Of a stretch of DNA of 33,771 nucleotides, positions 31,827-33,771 are shown one piece after another (the stretch's first letter is position 1; the number at the start of each line of letters is the position of its first letter). Both the position numbers and the translations under genes were made by a program. The stretch is from Thermotogae bacterium (lineage in GTDB: Bacteria; Hydrothermota; Hydrothermia; LBFQ01): contig JAADDJ010000050.1 in assembly GCA_013153965.1 (NCBI GenBank), positions 1 to 33,771 on the forward strand. Direction: 5' to 3'. Below the pieces are notes generated by a model. The model did not search any database. It saw nothing but the letters and a program-made list of their open reading frames with translations, and was not told the DNA's origin.

Positions 31827-33067
31827 ACGGCCCTCTTTCTGCTGCGGCGCGGTACGGGTATCACCTTCAAGTCCTTATCCACGAATATCTTGGAGACGTC
31901 CCGCGATATCCTCGGCAGGTCAAACATCACATCCATCAGGAGATTCTCAAGTACCCCGCGCAATCCCCGGGCTCCGGTTCCCATCTCCATGGCCTTGCGG
32001 GCTATGGCCCTGTAGGCCCTCTCGTCAAACTCCAGCTCCACCCCCTCCAGCTCAAAGAGCTTCTGAAACTGCTTTATGGGGGCGTTGTACGTGTCGGTCA
32101 GTATCTTGACCATATGCTCCTCGCTGAGGGGATGGAGGGGAACGATTATGGGCACCCTTCCCACGAATTCCGGAATGAGGCCGTACTTTATCAGGTCGTC
32201 GGGCACCACGTGCTTGAGTATGTTGTACCTCTCCATCTCCGGGGAGGCCTCCTCCCTCTCATCGGTCTTGAAACCTATGGACCTCCTTCCCAGTCTTCTG
32301 CGGATTATATCCTCAAGCCCCTCAAAGGCTCCTCCGAATATGAAGAGGATGTCCGTGGTGTCTATCTGGATGTAGGACTGCTCCGGATGCTTCCTGCCGC
32401 CGGTGGGAGGGACGTTGGCTACGGTCCCCTCTATTATCTTCAGGAGGGCCTGCTGGACGCCCTCGCCGGATACGTCGCGGGTTATGGAGGGGCTGTCGCC
32501 CTTGCGGGCCAGCTTATCAACCTCGTCCAGAAAGATTATCCCCTTCTGGGCCCGCTCCACGTTGTAGTCGGCCGCCTGTATCAGTCGCAGCAGGATGTTC
32601 TCCACGTCCTCACCCACGTATCCGGCCTCCGTTAGGGGGGTGGCATCGTATATGGCGAAGGGTACGTAGAGGAGCCTGGCGAGGGTCTTGGCTATGAGGG
32701 TCTTACCCGTCCCGGAGGGTCCTATGAGGAGTATGTTGGACTTCTCAAACTCCACCCCCTTGAATCGGCTCTTGTTGTATATGCGCTTGTAGTGATTATA
32801 CACGGCTACGGATATGACCTTCTTCGCCTCCTCCTGACCGACGACGTACCTATCCAGATAGGCCTTTATCTCGTAGGGGGTAGGAAGGTCCGGCATGACC
32901 TTCTCCCTCTCCTCCAACAGTATGCCCTCTATCGCATAGTAGGCGTTCTCCACGCAGCTATAGCAGATGTACGCACTGCCGGACGAGAAGAACCTTCCCG
33001 CCTCAAGCCGCTCACCGCAGAAGGAGCATCTGAAGTCAAGCCTTTTCCCCGCCTTTCGCTGCGCCAT
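31823..33067 (-). CDS. clpX: ATP-dependent Clp protease ATP-binding subunit ClpX
   Basis: This 414-residue AAA+ unfoldase feeds substrates to ClpP. The N-terminal zinc-binding domain has C14, C17, C35 and C38. Walker A GPSGTGKT is at 116-123, Walker B lies in [13 protein letters not shown], and the sensor/arginine region in [17 protein letters not shown]. The IGF-type loop expected for ClpP binding appears as [14 protein letters not shown] 33067 lies 32 bp inside the clpP frame, with GAGG 5 nt upstream of it, so clpX translation is probably coupled to clpP. Confidence 0.96.
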   Translation of the reverse strand: MAQRKAGKRLDFRCSFCGERLEAGRFFSSGSAYICYSCVENAYYAIEGILLEEREKVMPDLPTPYEIKAYLDRYVVGQEEAKKVISVAVYNHYKRIYNKSRFKGVEFEKSNILLIGPSGTGKTLIAKTLARLLYVPFAIYDATPLTEAGYVGEDVENILLRLIQAADYNVERAQKGIIFLDEVDKLARKGDSPSITRDVSGEGVQQALLKIIEGTVANVPPTGGRKHPEQSYIQIDTTDILFIFGGAFEGLEDIIRRRLGRRSIGFKTDEREEASPEMERYNILKHVVPDDLIKYGLIPEFVGRVPIIVPLHPLSEEHMVKILTDTYNAPIKQFQKLFELEGVELEFDERAYRAIARKAMEMGTGARGLRGVLENLLMDVMFDLPRISRDVSKIFVDKDLKVIPVPRRSRKRAV

Positions 33068-33656
33068 GTTTCCTCAACTCCACTATCCTATCCACTATCC
33101 CGTACTTGACAGCCTCCTCGGCCGACATGTAGAAGTTGCGGTCGGTGTCCTTCTCTATCTTGGATAGGGGTTGCCCCGTGTGCTTGGAGAGAATCTCGTT
33201 GAGCATCCGCTTCAGCCGGGCTACCTCCCGAGCCTCTATCTCTATGTCCGTGGCCTGCCCCTGCACGCCTCCCCATGGCTGGTGTATCATTACCCGGGAG
33301 TGGGGGAGTATCAGACGCTTCCCCGGGTGCCCGGCGGCGAGAAGGACGGCGGCCATTGAGGCCGCCATACCCAACCCTACCGTCACGACTGGAGGTTTTA
33401 TGTACTGCATCGTGTCGTATATGGCGAGGCCTGCCGTCACCTGTCCCCCGGGGGAGTTTATGTACAGGTATATGTCCTTCTCGGGGTCCTGCGTCTCCAA
33501 GTAGAGCATCTGGGCTATGACGAGGCCGGCCACGTGGTCGTCTATGGGCGAGGTTAGAAAGATTATCCTGTCCTTCAGGAGTCGGGAGTATATGTCGTAG
33601 GCCCGCTCAACACGACCCTCATGCTCTATAACCATCGGAACGTACTGCGCCCTCAT
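33036..33656 (-). CDS. clpP: ATP-dependent Clp protease proteolytic subunit ClpP, catalytic Asp replaced by Asn
   Basis: This 206-residue serine protease subunit has S100 in GMAASMAA and H125 in MIHQPWGG. By spacing from E. coli ClpP (S97, H122, D171), the third triad residue falls at 174, which is Asn ([12 protein letters not shown]) instead of Asp; the codon is AAC. Listeria ClpP1 is known to have Asn at this place. The fold, tetradecamer contacts and [12 protein letters not shown] handle helix look intact. ATG 33656 is preceded by AAGGAGG and a separate -10, unlike most genes here. Confidence 0.95.
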   Translation of the reverse strand: MRAQYVPMVIEHEGRVERAYDIYSRLLKDRIIFLTSPIDDHVAGLVIAQMLYLETQDPEKDIYLYINSPGGQVTAGLAIYDTMQYIKPPVVTVGLGMAASMAAVLLAAGHPGKRLILPHSRVMIHQPWGGVQGQATDIEIEAREVARLKRMLNEILSKHTGQPLSKIEKDTDRNFYMSAEEAVKYGIVDRIVELRKHGAAKGGEKA

Positions 33657-33660
33657 CTTT

Positions 33661-33667
33661 CCTCCTT
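33661..33667 (-). promoter_or_regulatory. Shine-Dalgarno of clpP
   Basis: AAGGAGG, 4 nt before ATG 33656, is the only full Shine-Dalgarno I see before a first gene in the window. Confidence 0.85.
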
Positions 33668-33676
33668 GAGCGTTGT

Positions 33677-33682
33677 ATTATA
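33677..33682 (-). promoter_or_regulatory. -10 hexamer of clpPX
   Basis: TATAAT lies 20 nt before ATG 33656, leaving space for a short leader with the Shine-Dalgarno. It starts 8 bp after the stop of the upstream acyl-CoA synthetase gene. Confidence 0.7.
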
Positions 33683-33690
33683 CTGCTGCT

Positions 33691-33771
33691 CTAACCCTTC
33701 TGCTTCTTCTCCTCCTCCTCCCTCAACACCCGCCTTAGCACCTTCCCGATGAAGGACTTGGGGAGCTCCTT
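33691..33771 (-). CDS. Acyl-CoA synthetase (AMP-forming), C-terminal end only
   Basis: The last 26 codons and TAG of a gene that enters from the window edge. KELPKSFIGKVLRRVLREEE matches the C-terminal tail of long-chain acyl-CoA ligases, where the lysine in GKVLRR is the conserved adenylation residue. It probably activates fatty acids; chain length cannot be judged. Confidence 0.75.
   Translation of the reverse strand, partial: KELPKSFIGKVLRRVLREEEEKKQKG

Noticed and set aside
1-33771. tRNA, rRNA, tmRNA, insertion sequences or attachment sites
   Set aside because: I looked for T-loop/acceptor patterns, transposase motifs and terminal repeats by eye and saw none; a dedicated scan was not possible.

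Overview
The window (about 33.8 kb) is a dense, GC-rich bacterial chromosome segment. Gram-negative envelope genes (lpxD, plsC, two lipoproteins, outer-surface-type proteins) point to a diderm. Heavy use of AGG (Arg) and ATA (Ile) codons resembles thermophiles. The C-terminal tails of the large secreted proteins (a GRR motif, a short beta-rich stretch, then a basic end such as RKVIRR) resemble the sorting domains of the FCB/WOR-3-like lineages. My best inference is an uncultured, possibly thermophilic diderm near that assemblage (WOR-3/Hydrothermae type); this is not proven by anything here.

Layout. 1-2695 (-): AT-richer nuclease/adenine-methyltransferase fusion, cut by the window edge, divergent from a cysteine-free radical-SAM-like protein (2744-3394, +). 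3381-15781 (-): DUF4249-like lipoprotein, C-terminally tagged surface protein, FabL-like enoyl-ACP reductase, second lipoprotein, small PD-(D/E)xK-like protein, DUF4175-like coiled-coil membrane protein, tail-anchored repeat coiled-coil protein, PlsC, a seven-repeat propeller, and HypF. 15796-16217 is the only long non-coding stretch. 16233-20437: two paralogous seven-repeat propellers flanking a ComEC channel domain. 20473-24151: sucC, acsA and a half-size EamA transporter. 24252-27353 (+): class V aminotransferase, lpxD, murG. 27350-29521: biotin carboxylase and a DUF4388-like membrane protein, divergent. 29549-31826 (+): BlaI-like repressor, M56 peptidase and GT4 glycosyltransferase with overlapping reading frames. 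31823-33771 (-): clpX, clpP and the last 26 codons of an acyl-CoA synthetase.

The strongest cross-cutting signal is promoter architecture. Twenty-two genes have a TANNNT -10 hexamer (mostly TATAAT, TAAAAT or TAGAAT) ending only 6-12 nt before the start codon, so transcription should begin at or next to the start codon (leaderless mRNAs). I used this to fix starts for hypF, accC, the EamA protein, the aminotransferase, the DUF4175-like protein and the small nuclease-like protein. It also implies an AUC start for comEC. clpP is the exception, with a leader and a strong AAGGAGG. Genes inside operons start by overlap with the preceding stop. All five convergent gene pairs overlap or nearly touch, leaving no room for ordinary terminators.

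Functionally the window mixes envelope biogenesis (lipid A, peptidoglycan, phospholipid and fatty-acid steps), acetate/CoA metabolism (acsA, sucC, accC), NiFe-hydrogenase maturation (hypF), proteolysis (clpXP) and DNA uptake or defence (comEC, methyltransferase fusion).
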